A stretch of DNA of 16,105 nt from Thioalkalivibrio sp. (GTDB taxonomy: Bacteria; Pseudomonadota; Gammaproteobacteria; Ectothiorhodospirales; Ectothiorhodospiraceae). Under the pieces are notes generated by a model. The model had not been told where the DNA came from. It was given only the letters and a program-made list of their open reading frames with translations, and ran no database searches. Positions 8,510 to 16,105 of the stretch are shown here, one piece after another (the stretch's first letter is position 1; each line of letters opens with the position of its first letter). The stretch lies in assembly GCA_007136145.1 (NCBI GenBank), contig SLHN01000006.1:1-16105 (forward strand). Direction: 5' to 3'. A program made the position numbers and the translations under genes.

Positions 8510-8713
8510 ATGCCTTACGTGAATATCAGGATCACTGACGAGGGCGTCACCCGTGAACAGAAGGAGGAACTCATTGTCGGTGTGACCGATCTGCTGCACC
8601 GTGTGCTCGCCAAGAATCCGGCGACGACGGTCGTCGTGATCGACGAAGTGCCTACTGGCAACTGGGGTATCGGCGGTGAACTTGTGACCGAGCGCAGGAA
8701 GCGAGGTGCATGA
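8510..8713 (+). CDS. 4-oxalocrotonate tautomerase family protein
   Basis: This is a small protein of 67 aa from the tautomerase superfamily. After removal of the initiator Met, the second residue becomes the N-terminal catalytic proline (MPYVNIRIT). The rest follows the beta-alpha-beta pattern of 4-OT, including GVTREQKEELIVGVTDLL and the C-terminal NWGIGGE segment. Members ketonise or isomerise small enol/keto acids and usually form hexamers of such short subunits. The natural substrate here is unknown, and no aromatic meta-cleavage genes lie nearby that would make it a true 2-hydroxymuconate tautomerase. A strong ribosome binding site, GAGGAG at 8497-8502, sits 7 nt before the ATG. It lies between yaeQ and leuS and probably belongs to the yaeQ transcript. 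Confidence 0.91.
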   Translation: MPYVNIRITDEGVTREQKEELIVGVTDLLHRVLAKNPATTVVVIDEVPTGNWGIGGELVTERRKRGA

Positions 8714-8770
8714 ACGGGGCCAGGCCCGCACCGTGCGTCTCGGGTTGGCGTGGTCGGGGCGGTTCCCGGC

Positions 8771-8779
8771 TGGTATTCT
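8771..8779 (+). promoter_or_regulatory. Candidate extended -10 promoter for leuS
   Basis: TGG followed by TATTCT (8774-8779) forms an extended -10 motif, 30 nt before the leuS ATG at 8810. The region 17 nt upstream has no good -35 hexamer; TTGGCG at 8745-8750 is too far away (23 nt). The position fits a promoter for the leuS-lptE-holA operon. It is a visual call only. Confidence 0.36.
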
Positions 8780-8809
8780 GATTGGCTAAACCCATCCAGG
8801 ATTGGCCCC

Positions 8810-11404
8810 ATGCAGGAAAGTTACGATCCCGCAGCGATCGAGACCGCGGTCCAGCAGCGCTGGGACGAGGGCGGTGGCTACTTCGTCGCGCGGGAAGACG
8901 ACGGCGGCGAGCCGTTCTATTGCCTGTCGATGTTCCCGTACCCGTCGGGCAAGCTGCACATGGGGCACGTACGCAACTACACCATCGGCGACGTGATCGC
9001 CCGCTTTCAGCGCATGCAGGGCCGGAGCGTTCTGCAGCCAATGGGCTGGGATGCCTTCGGCCTGCCCGCGGAGAACGCGGCAATCGCAAACAATGTTCCA
9101 CCGGCGCGCTGGACCCGGCAGAACATTGCCCAGATGCGCACCCAGCTCAAGCGGCTGGGTTTTGCCTACGACTGGAGCCGTGAGATCGCCACCTGCGATC
9201 CCGACTATTACCGTTGGGAGCAGTGGCTTTTCGTTCGCTTGCTCAACAAGGGGTTGGTCTATCGCAAACTGTCGACGGTGAACTGGGATCCGGTCGATCA
9301 GACAGTGCTGGCCAATGAGCAGGTAATCGACGGACGCGGCTGGCGCTCGGGTGCCCCGGTCGAGCGGCGGGAGATGCCGCAATGGTTCCTGCGGATCACC
9401 GATTACGCCGACGAGCTGCTGGAGTCCCTGGATCAGCTCGACGGCTGGCCGGATCAGGTGCGCGCGATGCAGCGCAACTGGATCGGGCGCTCGGAAGGGG
9501 TGGAACTCGATTTCACCTGCGCGGACGGCGAGAAGCTCACGGTCTACACCACTCGTCCGGATACGTTGATGGGCGTCAGCTACCTCGCCCTCGCGCCCGA
9601 GCACCCGATGGTCGTCCGCCGGATGGCGGCGGATCCCGAGCTGTCGGCCTTCGTGGAAGGCTGTCGCACCCGAGGGATGGCAGAGGCCGACCTGGCGACG
9701 ATGGAAAAGCGGGGTCGTCCGCTGGGATTCGACGCGCGCCACCCGATCACCGGTGCGCAAGTGCCGGTCTGGGTCGCCAACTTCGTGTTGATGGAGTACG
9801 GCACTGGAGCCGTGATGTCGGTTCCGGCACACGACGAGCGTGACCACGCGTTCGCCCTTCAGTACGGACTGCCCGTTGTGCAGGTCATCGAGCCGCTGGA
9901 CGGCGGCCCGTGGGACATCATGGAGCGTGCCTTCACCGAACGGGGGCGTCTGATCGATTCCGGCGAATTCAGTGGGCAGACATCCGAAGAGGCGTTCACG
10001 ACCATCGCCGAGGCGCTCGAGGCCCGCGGCCTGGGACAGCGCCGCCGCAACTACCGCCTGCGCGACTGGGGCATCTCCCGGCAGCGCTACTGGGGCTGCC
10101 CGATTCCAGTCATTCACTGCAACGATTGTGGCGTGGTGCCGGTACCGGAAACGGACCTCCCCGTCGTTTTGCCGGAAGACGTGGTGCCCGACGGTTCCGG
10201 TTCGCCGCTGGCAAAGCTGCCATCGTTTTACGAGGTGGCCTGTCCGCAATGCGGCAAACCGGCACGGCGCGAAACCGATACCTTCGATACTTTCTTCGAA
10301 TCCTCCTGGTATTACGCGCGGTATTGTTCGGCGGACAATCACGAAGCCATGCTGGACGCCCGTGCCGACCACTGGCTGCCGGTCAACCAGTACGTGGGTG
10401 GTGTCGAACATGCGGTGCTGCATCTGCTCTACGCCCGATTCTTTCACAAACTGCTGCGCGACGAGGGGCTGCTTCGGAGCAGCGAGCCTTTCACCCGGCT
10501 TCTGACCCAGGGCATGGTCATCGCCCCAACGTTCTACCGGGAACGCGCGGACGGCGGCCGCGACTGGATCAATCCGGCGGACGTCGAGATCAACCGTGCG
10601 GCCGATGGCACGATCGACGCCCGCCAGCGCGCGAGCGGTGAGCCGGTACGTACCGGGGGCATGGAGAAAATGTCCAAGTCGAAGAACAATGGGGTGGATC
10701 CGCAGGCCCTGATCGATCGTTACGGTGCCGACACCGCACGCCTGTTCACGATGTTCGCGGCGCCGCCGGATCTCTCGCTGGAGTGGTCGGATTCGGGTGT
10801 CGAGGGCGCGCATCGGTTTCTGAAGCGCCTGTGGCGGCAGGTTTTCGAAAATGCGACCATGGACTCGGTCCCGGTGCGCCCGGACCCCGGAGCCCTCGGC
10901 GATCAGGGCCGGGAGCTGCGGCGCAAGTTGCATGCAACGATCGCCAAGGTCACCGATGATATCGGTCGACGTCAGACCTTCAACACCGCGATTGCCGCGA
11001 ACATGGAGTTGCTGAACGAGGTTGGGCGCTTGCCGGATTCCGAACCGGCAGCATCGGCATTGCGGCGGGAATGTCTGAACGGCATCGTGCTGATGCTGGC
11101 GCCCATTGTTCCGCATGTGACCCAGGCGCTGTGGGAAGCATTGGGTAATCATGGCATGGTAGCCGATGCGGCCTGGCCAGAGGTCGACCACTCAGCACTC
11201 GCGGTCGACGAGGTCACGCTCGCGGTTCAGGTCAACGGCAAGCTGCGGGCCGAGATCCGGGTGCCTGCCGATGCGCCCCGGGAAGCTGTCGAAGCAGCCG
11301 CGCGTGCCGATGCCAACGTGTTGCGCCATCTGGAGGGGCAGTCATTGATGAAGACCATTGTGGTTCCGGGACGGCTCGTCAACCTTGTCGTGCGGCCAAC
11401 ATGA
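8810..11404 (+). CDS. leuS: Leucyl-tRNA synthetase LeuS
   Basis: LeuS is a class I aminoacyl-tRNA synthetase that charges tRNA-Leu. From the ATG at 8810 the protein has 864 aa, close to E. coli LeuS (860 aa). The class I HIGH motif is HMGH at residues 50-53 ([13 protein letters not shown]), and KMSKS is at 620-624. The CP1 editing domain that hydrolyses mischarged tRNA shows TTRPDT at 247-252 and VPAHDERD at about 338-345. A zinc-binding insertion is suggested by the CNDCG and CPQCG pairs. A Leu-rich anticodon-binding domain and the C-terminal domain complete the enzyme. The frame is open to a GTG at 8750, but those 20 residues are not family-like and would overlap the candidate promoter. The stop overlaps the lptE start in an ATGA junction. 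Confidence 0.97.
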   Translation: MQESYDPAAIETAVQQRWDEGGGYFVAREDDGGEPFYCLSMFPYPSGKLHMGHVRNYTIGDVIARFQRMQGRSVLQPMGWDAFGLPAENAAIANNVPPARWTRQNIAQMRTQLKRLGFAYDWSREIATCDPDYYRWEQWLFVRLLNKGLVYRKLSTVNWDPVDQTVLANEQVIDGRGWRSGAPVERREMPQWFLRITDYADELLESLDQLDGWPDQVRAMQRNWIGRSEGVELDFTCADGEKLTVYTTRPDTLMGVSYLALAPEHPMVVRRMAADPELSAFVEGCRTRGMAEADLATMEKRGRPLGFDARHPITGAQVPVWVANFVLMEYGTGAVMSVPAHDERDHAFALQYGLPVVQVIEPLDGGPWDIMERAFTERGRLIDSGEFSGQTSEEAFTTIAEALEARGLGQRRRNYRLRDWGISRQRYWGCPIPVIHCNDCGVVPVPETDLPVVLPEDVVPDGSGSPLAKLPSFYEVACPQCGKPARRETDTFDTFFESSWYYARYCSADNHEAMLDARADHWLPVNQYVGGVEHAVLHLLYARFFHKLLRDEGLLRSSEPFTRLLTQGMVIAPTFYRERADGGRDWINPADVEINRAADGTIDARQRASGEPVRTGGMEKMSKSKNNGVDPQALIDRYGADTARLFTMFAAPPDLSLEWSDSGVEGAHRFLKRLWRQVFENATMDSVPVRPDPGALGDQGRELRRKLHATIAKVTDDIGRRQTFNTAIAANMELLNEVGRLPDSEPAASALRRECLNGIVLMLAPIVPHVTQALWEALGNHGMVADAAWPEVDHSALAVDEVTLAVQVNGKLRAEIRVPADAPREAVEAAARADANVLRHLEGQSLMKTIVVPGRLVNLVVRPT

Positions 11405-11919
11405 ACAGGGGACGCCGCCTGACCCTGTTGTTTCCGGTTGCGTTTCTGGGCGGATGTGGATTTCGGTTGCGCGGTACTTCCGACTGGCCGCCGGAGCTGA
11501 GTCCTATCCATGTCAGCGGGCTGGATCAGCGCGAACCCCTGTATCTGATGCTCGCGCAGACTCTGCGCGCGGGCGGCATCGAGGTAGTGGCTTCCCCGTC
11601 TCCGGATGTGGCCGAACTGATCGTGCTGACACTACGGCAACAACGCCGGGTGTTGTCGGTCACCGCCGCGGCACGGCTGAGTGAATACGAGGTGACACGG
11701 GTGCTTGAAGCGGAACTTCGGGTGCCAGGTATGCCCGAACGCCGGCCGTTGGGGAGGTTGGAATCGAGCCGGGTCTACCTGTTCGATGCCGCATCCCTGC
11801 TCAGCCGCACCGACCGCGAGGAGGAACTTGCGCGGGCGATCGACCGCGATCTGATCACGCTGCTCCAACTGCGCGTCCGGGCCGTGATGGACGGTACCAA
11901 CGTTGACCAGGAAGACTGA
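11401..11919 (+). CDS. lptE: LPS-assembly lipoprotein LptE
   Basis: LptE is the outer-membrane lipoprotein that plugs the LptD barrel and helps insert lipopolysaccharide on the cell surface. The 172-aa product begins with a short basic n-region (NRGRR), a hydrophobic stretch and the lipobox LGGC with the lipidated C19. The next residue is Gly, so Lol-dependent outer-membrane sorting is expected. The sequence directly after, [14 protein letters not shown], is the typical LptE N-terminus of the mature protein. The rest is a small alpha/beta domain. The ATG overlaps the leuS stop by 4 nt, and the stop codon abuts the holA GTG. The leuS-lptE-holA order is conserved in gammaproteobacteria. The sequence itself diverges strongly among species, so context matters for the call. 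Confidence 0.93.
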   Translation: MNRGRRLTLLFPVAFLGGCGFRLRGTSDWPPELSPIHVSGLDQREPLYLMLAQTLRAGGIEVVASPSPDVAELIVLTLRQQRRVLSVTAAARLSEYEVTRVLEAELRVPGMPERRPLGRLESSRVYLFDAASLLSRTDREEELARAIDRDLITLLQLRVRAVMDGTNVDQED

Positions 11920-12957
11920 GTGGGGCAGGGTTTGGCTCTTGATGCGCAACAGCTCGAAGCAGCGCTGGCTCGGGGCCTGCGGCCCATCTATGTCATTCTC
12001 GCCGAAGAGCCACTGCAGGCTCTGGAGTCCGCTGATGCGATTCGTGCAGCGGCCCGAGGCGCCGGCTTTTCTTCGCGCACCGTGCTCGACCTCTCCGCCA
12101 ACGGTGACTGGTCGGCGTTCGAAGGCGCGATCCGGGATCGATCGCTGTTCGCGGAGCGTGGCCTGGTCGACCTTCGTCTTCCCTCGGGCAAACCGGGACG
12201 GGTCGGGGCCGAACACCTGAAACGGTACGCAAACCAGCCGGCGCCGGATCTGGTGCTTCTGCTGCACCTGCCTCGGCCGGATAAAGAACTGCGGCGTGCC
12301 GCGTGGTTCAAGGCGCTGGAAGAAAAATCGGTCGTCGTGCATGCGCGGCCGGTTCCGCCGGGGCGTCTGGGCAATTGGATTCGCGAGCGCCTGGCCCGGG
12401 CCGGAATCAGCATCCGGCCCGATGCACTCGCGCTATTGGCGGCACGTGTCGAGGGCAACCTGCTGGCTGCGCAACAGGAGGTCGAGAAGCTGAGACTGGG
12501 AGGCATAACCGAAGTCGACGTCGAAATTCTTCAGGAAGGGCTCGCCGATGCGGCTCGGTTCAACCTGTTCGAACTTCCGGCAGTCGCATTGTCCGGGGAC
12601 ACCGCCCGCGCGCTGCGGATGCTGCGCGGGATGCTGGCCGAGGGGCAGCCGGAGCCGCTGCTGCTTTGGGCCTTGACTCGCGATATCCGGGCGCTCGCTC
12701 AGGCAGCACAGCGCCGCGCCGCGGGTGAACCGCCAGGAACCGCGACCAAGGGTTTCTGGGGTACGGACACAGCGGCTTTGCGCAAGGCCCTGGACCGCGT
12801 TGACAGTGGAGCCGCGCTGGACCTGTTGGCCCGTGCGGCGCAGGTGGACCGGGTGATCAAGGGCAGGGAAAGAGGCAGTCCGGGCAGGCACTTGCTAGAC
12901 TTGGTGGCAGCCCTTTCGGGCCGACCTCTGGAGGGAATGGAGAAAACACCTGTATGA
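11920..12957 (+). CDS. holA: DNA polymerase III subunit delta HolA
   Basis: HolA is the delta subunit of the clamp loader, the subunit that opens the beta sliding clamp. The 345-aa length matches E. coli HolA (343 aa). The N-terminal region [21 protein letters not shown] (about residues 22-42) is the family's AAA+-like start. As expected for delta, a working P-loop is absent. The C-terminal part (about 210-335) contains the helical collar domain, including [16 protein letters not shown]. The GTG at 11920 is adjacent to the lptE stop and has an AGGA ribosome binding site at 11909-11912 with 7-nt spacing. The gene ends in an ATGA overlap with proA. Confidence 0.94.
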   Translation: MGQGLALDAQQLEAALARGLRPIYVILAEEPLQALESADAIRAAARGAGFSSRTVLDLSANGDWSAFEGAIRDRSLFAERGLVDLRLPSGKPGRVGAEHLKRYANQPAPDLVLLLHLPRPDKELRRAAWFKALEEKSVVVHARPVPPGRLGNWIRERLARAGISIRPDALALLAARVEGNLLAAQQEVEKLRLGGITEVDVEILQEGLADAARFNLFELPAVALSGDTARALRMLRGMLAEGQPEPLLLWALTRDIRALAQAAQRRAAGEPPGTATKGFWGTDTAALRKALDRVDSGAALDLLARAAQVDRVIKGRERGSPGRHLLDLVAALSGRPLEGMEKTPV

Positions 12958-14249
12958 ATGCCGTCAGTTTGCCGCCTGAAACCACGATTACCGACGTTCC
13001 CGCCTACATGCAGGGACTGGGCAGGGCCGCGCGGGCCGCCTCACGCGAGGTCGCGGAAGCCGAGTCGGGCCGCAAGAACGCGGCGTTGATGGCGATCGCC
13101 GATGTCATCGTCAGTCAGCGTCACTCGCTGGCCGAGGCCAATGCGCGCGATATCGAAGCGGGCCGTGCCCGTGGGCTGGATGCCGCGATGCTGGACCGGC
13201 TGACTCTGAACGATGCTCGCATCGACGCAATGGCCGAGGGCTGCCGTCAGGTCGCCAGTCTGCCCGATCCGGTGGGAGTGATCACCGATCTGGCCTTTCG
13301 GCCCAGCGGCATCCAGGTCGGGCGCATGCGGGTACCGTTGGGAGTCATCGGCATCATCTATGAATCCCGGCCCAATGTGACCATCGATGCCGCCGCGCTG
13401 TGTCTGAAGTCGGGCAATGCCACCATTCTGCGTGGCGGTTCCGAAGCCCTGCACTCAAACCGGGCACTTGCGGAGATCATCCAGGCCGGCCTTGGGGCCG
13501 CGGGTCTGCCCCGATCCGCGGTGCAGATTGTCGACACCACCGACCGGGCGGCGGTGGGTGAACTGCTGCGCATGCAGGAGTATGTCGACGTGATCGTGCC
13601 GCGTGGGGGCAAGGGGTTGATCGAACGCGTGAGTCGGGAATCTCGCGTGCCGGTCATCAAGCATCTGGATGGTGTCTGCCATGTCTACATCGATAAGCGC
13701 GCCGACGCCGACAAGGCGGTGGCAATCGCGGTCAATGCGAAGACGCAGCGATACGGCACCTGCAACACGATGGAAACCCTGCTGATACACTCCGAAAGGG
13801 CCGCCGAGATCCTGCCGCGGTTGCGGGCTGCCTACGATAAATGTTCCGTGGAACTGCGGGGCTGCGAGCGTACATTGGCGATCCTTCCGGGCATTCACAC
13901 GGCTACCGAAGCCGACTGGTACGAGGAATACCTGGCGCCGGTGCTGGCGATTCGGGTCGTCGATTCCCTGGTCGCGGCGATGGACCACATCAACACGTAT
14001 GGGTCGCAACACACGGATAGCATCGTTACCGAGGATTGGACCACCGCACGGCGCTTCCTGCGTGCGGTGGATTCCAGTTCGGTGATGATCAATGCTTCCA
14101 CCCGATTCGCCGATGGTTTCGAATACGGGCTCGGTGCCGAAATCGGCATCAGTACCGACAAGCTGCACGCGCGCGGCCCGGTCGGGCTCGAGGGTCTGAC
14201 CACCCAGAAGTTCGTGGTGCTGGGTGACGGTCATGTCCGCGGCGGTTGA
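12954..14249 (+). CDS. proA: Gamma-glutamyl phosphate reductase ProA
   Basis: ProA uses NADPH to reduce L-glutamyl 5-phosphate to glutamate-5-semialdehyde, the second step of proline synthesis from glutamate. It belongs to the aldehyde dehydrogenase superfamily. The catalytic cysteine is C270 in [12 protein letters not shown]. Other family blocks are [20 protein letters not shown] (about 128-147), the nucleotide-binding [16 protein letters not shown] and the C-terminal [20 protein letters not shown]. At 431 aa it is slightly longer than E. coli ProA (417) because of an N-terminal extension. The ATG at 12954 overlaps the holA stop by 4 nt, which supports this start over the internal ATG at 13008. 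proB is not in the window. A position beside nadD is known from Pseudomonas. Confidence 0.96.
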   Translation: MNAVSLPPETTITDVPAYMQGLGRAARAASREVAEAESGRKNAALMAIADVIVSQRHSLAEANARDIEAGRARGLDAAMLDRLTLNDARIDAMAEGCRQVASLPDPVGVITDLAFRPSGIQVGRMRVPLGVIGIIYESRPNVTIDAAALCLKSGNATILRGGSEALHSNRALAEIIQAGLGAAGLPRSAVQIVDTTDRAAVGELLRMQEYVDVIVPRGGKGLIERVSRESRVPVIKHLDGVCHVYIDKRADADKAVAIAVNAKTQRYGTCNTMETLLIHSERAAEILPRLRAAYDKCSVELRGCERTLAILPGIHTATEADWYEEYLAPVLAIRVVDSLVAAMDHINTYGSQHTDSIVTEDWTTARRFLRAVDSSSVMINASTRFADGFEYGLGAEIGISTDKLHARGPVGLEGLTTQKFVVLGDGHVRGG

Positions 14250-14372
14250 ACGGGGTTTTCCGACCGACCGTGGCCGGTGTGCCACCACGCGCGGTTCGCG
14301 CTGCGCGTTCGATCTTCTGGCCTCTGCCTGGCTCCGAGTGCACGGGGGGCGCGCGTTTCGTGTGACTGACCG

Positions 14373-15038
14373 ATGCGGAGGGCGCGCAGCTCCGTGATCG
14401 GCGTTCTCGGCGGCACTTTCGACCCCATTCACTTCGGGCATCTGCGCCCGGCGCTTGAGCTGTACGAACTTCTCGGGCTGGAAGAACTGCGTTTCGTACC
14501 CTGTCACATACCCCCGCACCGTGGGACTCCGGCGGTGTCCGCGGAGCACCGCCTGACCATGGTGGAGCGGGCAATTGTCGGGGTTTCCGGGTTTCAGGTC
14601 GACCCGCGTGAGATTTTGCGGCCCGGTCCCTCCTACACCGTTGACACGCTCCTCGAAGTGCGCCGGGAGGTCGGGCCGGGGTTGCCGCTGGTGTTGCTGA
14701 TGGGAGCTGATGCCTTTGCAGGGTTGCCATCCTGGTACCGCTGGCGCGAGATTCTGGGATTGGCCAATTTGGTCGTCGCTCAACGGCCCGGTGACGCCGC
14801 GCGGCCGAGCGCAACGTGGCTCGATGCCGCTTCGGTTGTGGACTCTCCGACCGCGCTGCGTGCCAGAGCATCGGGGAAGGTGCTGTTTCAACCCGTGACA
14901 CAGCTGGATATTTCGGCGACCCGCATTCGCGCCTGCCTGAGTGCTGGCCGCAGTGCGCGCTACCTGCTACCGGACGATGTCTGTGAGTACATCGCCGAAC
15001 ACGCCCTTTACCACCACGAAAACGAGGAGTCCGAGTGA
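14373..15038 (+). CDS. nadD: Nicotinate-nucleotide adenylyltransferase NadD
   Basis: NadD transfers AMP from ATP to nicotinate mononucleotide, giving deamido-NAD, the penultimate step of NAD synthesis. The nucleotidyltransferase signature GGTFDPIHFGHL lies at residues 13-24, and the second signature ISATRIR at about 180-186. The length of 221 aa is typical. The start is uncertain. The ATG at 14373 has no ribosome binding site, whereas a GTG at 14394 has GGAGGG at 14377-14382 upstream (11-nt spacing) and would place the first beta strand (VIGVLGG) at the very N-terminus. The 123 nt after proA contain no gene and no clear terminator, only GC-rich short repeats, so co-transcription with proA is likely. 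rsfS follows after 21 nt. Confidence 0.94.
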   Translation: MRRARSSVIGVLGGTFDPIHFGHLRPALELYELLGLEELRFVPCHIPPHRGTPAVSAEHRLTMVERAIVGVSGFQVDPREILRPGPSYTVDTLLEVRREVGPGLPLVLLMGADAFAGLPSWYRWREILGLANLVVAQRPGDAARPSATWLDAASVVDSPTALRARASGKVLFQPVTQLDISATRIRACLSAGRSARYLLPDDVCEYIAEHALYHHENEESE

Positions 15039-15059
15039 CCCTGATTCAGGATAGAACCG

Positions 15060-15461
15060 ATGCAAAGTGACAGCCTTGTCGATCTCGTGACCCACGCGCT
15101 GGAAGACATGAAAGGACAACAGATTCGCGTGCTCGACGTTCGCGGGAAGACACCATTGGCCGATTTCATGGTTATCGCCAGCGGTACATCGAACCGGCAT
15201 GTGAAATCGCTCGCCGACTCCGTGGCGATCAAGGCCAAGGAATCCGGCGTGCAGCCATTGGGCGTCGAAGGGCAGGACGGTCAGGAGTGGGTGCTGGTGG
15301 ACCTGAACGATGTGATCGTGCATGTGATGCTGCCGAAGGTTCGGGATTTTTACAATCTGGAGAAGCTTTGGCTCGCCGAGGACGCGGGCATCGATACGAC
15401 GCAGACGGCCGAAGGCGATCCGATTCCCGGACCCGCGATGATCCGACGCATGCGGCACTGA
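15060..15461 (+). CDS. rsfS: Ribosomal silencing factor RsfS
   Basis: RsfS (RsfA, Iojap/DUF143 family) binds ribosomal protein uL14 on the 50S subunit and blocks subunit joining when cells starve. The family core is clear: [20 protein letters not shown] (residues 24-43), with [10 protein letters not shown] following, and the C-terminal YNLEKLW block. At 133 aa it is longer than E. coli RsfS (105 aa). The extra length is a C-terminal tail after the family core that looks unstructured. A ribosome binding site AGGA at 15048-15051 lies 8 nt before the ATG. It lies between nadD and rlmH, the conserved nadD-rsfS-rlmH order. Confidence 0.95.
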   Translation: MQSDSLVDLVTHALEDMKGQQIRVLDVRGKTPLADFMVIASGTSNRHVKSLADSVAIKAKESGVQPLGVEGQDGQEWVLVDLNDVIVHVMLPKVRDFYNLEKLWLAEDAGIDTTQTAEGDPIPGPAMIRRMRH

Positions 15462-15471
15462 AGCCGGCGCG

Positions 15472-15942
15472 ATGCGTCTGCGGTTGCTCGCGATCGGACA
15501 ACGCATGCCCGGCTGGGTGGAGACCGGGTTTGCGGAGTATGCCGGGCGCATGCCCCGGGACCTGGCGCTGACGTTGCAGGCCGTGCCCAACCCCGCCCGC
15601 TCCCGGGCCATGGATACGTCCACGTTGCGCCGGGTTGAAGCCCAGACGCTTCTGGCGGCCGTTCCCGATCAGTCCTTGCTGGTGGCCCTGGACGAGGCCG
15701 GACAGGTCGTCGATACCAGCGGTTTGGCCCGGCGCCTCGGGCAGTGGCAACAGTCGGGACGGGATGTGACCCTGTTGATCGGCGGTGCCACCGGCCTGGA
15801 CGACACGGTGCGCAAGCGCGCGGACTGGGTCTGGTCCCTGTCACCACTCACATTCCCGCATATGTTGGTTCGGGTGCTGGTTGCCGAGCAGATCTACCGT
15901 GCCTGGTCGCTCCTGCACAACCACCCCTACCATCGCGCATGA
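15472..15942 (+). CDS. rlmH: 23S rRNA pseudouridine-1915 N3-methyltransferase RlmH
   Basis: RlmH is a SPOUT-class methyltransferase that methylates pseudouridine 1915 in helix 69 of 23S rRNA on assembled 70S ribosomes, using S-adenosylmethionine. The SAM-binding knot is visible at about residues 101-110 ([10 protein letters not shown]). The conserved C-terminal parts [19 protein letters not shown] (122-140) and HNHPYHRA (149-156) are intact. The 156 aa match the family (E. coli 155 aa). It starts 10 nt after rsfS and ends in an ATGA overlap with the maf gene. Both flanking genes suggest a single operon for ribosome and nucleotide-pool quality control. Confidence 0.97.
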   Translation: MRLRLLAIGQRMPGWVETGFAEYAGRMPRDLALTLQAVPNPARSRAMDTSTLRRVEAQTLLAAVPDQSLLVALDEAGQVVDTSGLARRLGQWQQSGRDVTLLIGGATGLDDTVRKRADWVWSLSPLTFPHMLVRVLVAEQIYRAWSLLHNHPYHRA

Positions 15943-16105
15943 GCGAGCCACTGATTCTTGCTTCCGGCTCACCGCGCCGCAGAGAACTGCTGACACAGCT
16001 CGGTGTGCCATTCAGGGTAATGGTTGTAGACATCGACGAGACGCCCAAGCCGGGCGAGAGCCCGCGCGAACTGGTGCAGCGTTTGGCGCGCGCCAAGGCC
16101 GAAGC
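15939..16105 (+). CDS. Maf-family nucleoside triphosphate pyrophosphatase (5' part, cut by window end)
   Basis: The ATG at 15939 overlaps the rlmH stop by 4 nt and opens a frame that runs off the window, so only 55 residues are seen. The N-terminus [18 protein letters not shown] carries the Maf signature SxSPRR. It is followed by [13 protein letters not shown] and [12 protein letters not shown]. Maf proteins hydrolyse dTTP/UTP or modified nucleotides and are thought to clean the nucleotide pool. The SPRR form and the DETPKPGE segment fit the YhdE (dTTP/UTP pyrophosphatase) branch rather than YceF. The subgroup needs the rest of the protein to confirm. Confidence 0.9.
   Translation, partial: MSEPLILASGSPRRRELLTQLGVPFRVMVVDIDETPKPGESPRELVQRLARAKAE

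Noticed and set aside
8750..8809. GTG start 20 codons upstream for leuS
   Set aside because: The extra residues are not part of LeuS and would overlap the likely promoter. The ATG at 8810 aligns motif positions exactly with E. coli LeuS.
8786..11191. An 801-codon open frame on the minus strand opposite leuS
   Set aside because: It is a mirror of the strongly coding LeuS frame, has low-complexity Arg/His/Gln/Val composition and no ribosome binding site or domain.
13455..14891. A 478-codon minus-strand frame opposite proA and nadD
   Set aside because: It spans two well-supported plus-strand genes and shows no family-like sequence.

Overview
This window is a compact, high-GC stretch of chromosome from a gammaproteobacterium. 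The gene order (miaB-ybeZ-ybeY-ybeX/corC-lnt, then leuS-lptE-holA and nadD-rsfS-rlmH) is the conserved gammaproteobacterial arrangement around the E. coli leuS/lnt region. Placing proA next to nadD recalls Pseudomonas-like and purple-sulfur-bacterial relatives. The genus cannot be fixed from the sequence alone. No tRNA, rRNA, CRISPR array, insertion sequence or phage gene was found.

Region 1 (32-5339, plus strand) reads miaB, ybeZ, ybeY, corC, lnt. It covers tRNA modification, a PhoH-like ATPase, the rRNA endonuclease YbeY, a CBS-domain CorC protein and apolipoprotein N-acyltransferase. The first three genes overlap by 20-23 nt, so they are almost certainly co-transcribed. Region 2 (5348-7667, minus strand) holds three genes: a YbeL-like zinc-ribbon protein convergent with lnt, an unrecognised 128-residue protein that looks like a degenerate response-regulator receiver, and a MurG/UGT-type glycosyltransferase. 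The last two are the accessory part of the window and its most interesting segment.

Region 3 (7894-16105, plus strand) starts with yaeQ and a small 4-oxalocrotonate-tautomerase-family protein. It continues with leuS, lptE, holA, proA, nadD, rsfS, rlmH and the 5' part of a maf gene cut by the window end. Four-base ATGA junctions at leuS/lptE, holA/proA and rlmH/maf, and directly abutting lptE/holA, indicate one or two translationally coupled operons. These join leucyl-tRNA charging, LPS export, DNA replication, proline synthesis, NAD synthesis and ribosome maturation.

Almost everything here is conserved housekeeping machinery. No convincing new multi-gene system is visible. The best lead is the minus-strand glycosyltransferase plus receiver-like pair at 5986-7667, and its function is unknown from sequence alone.
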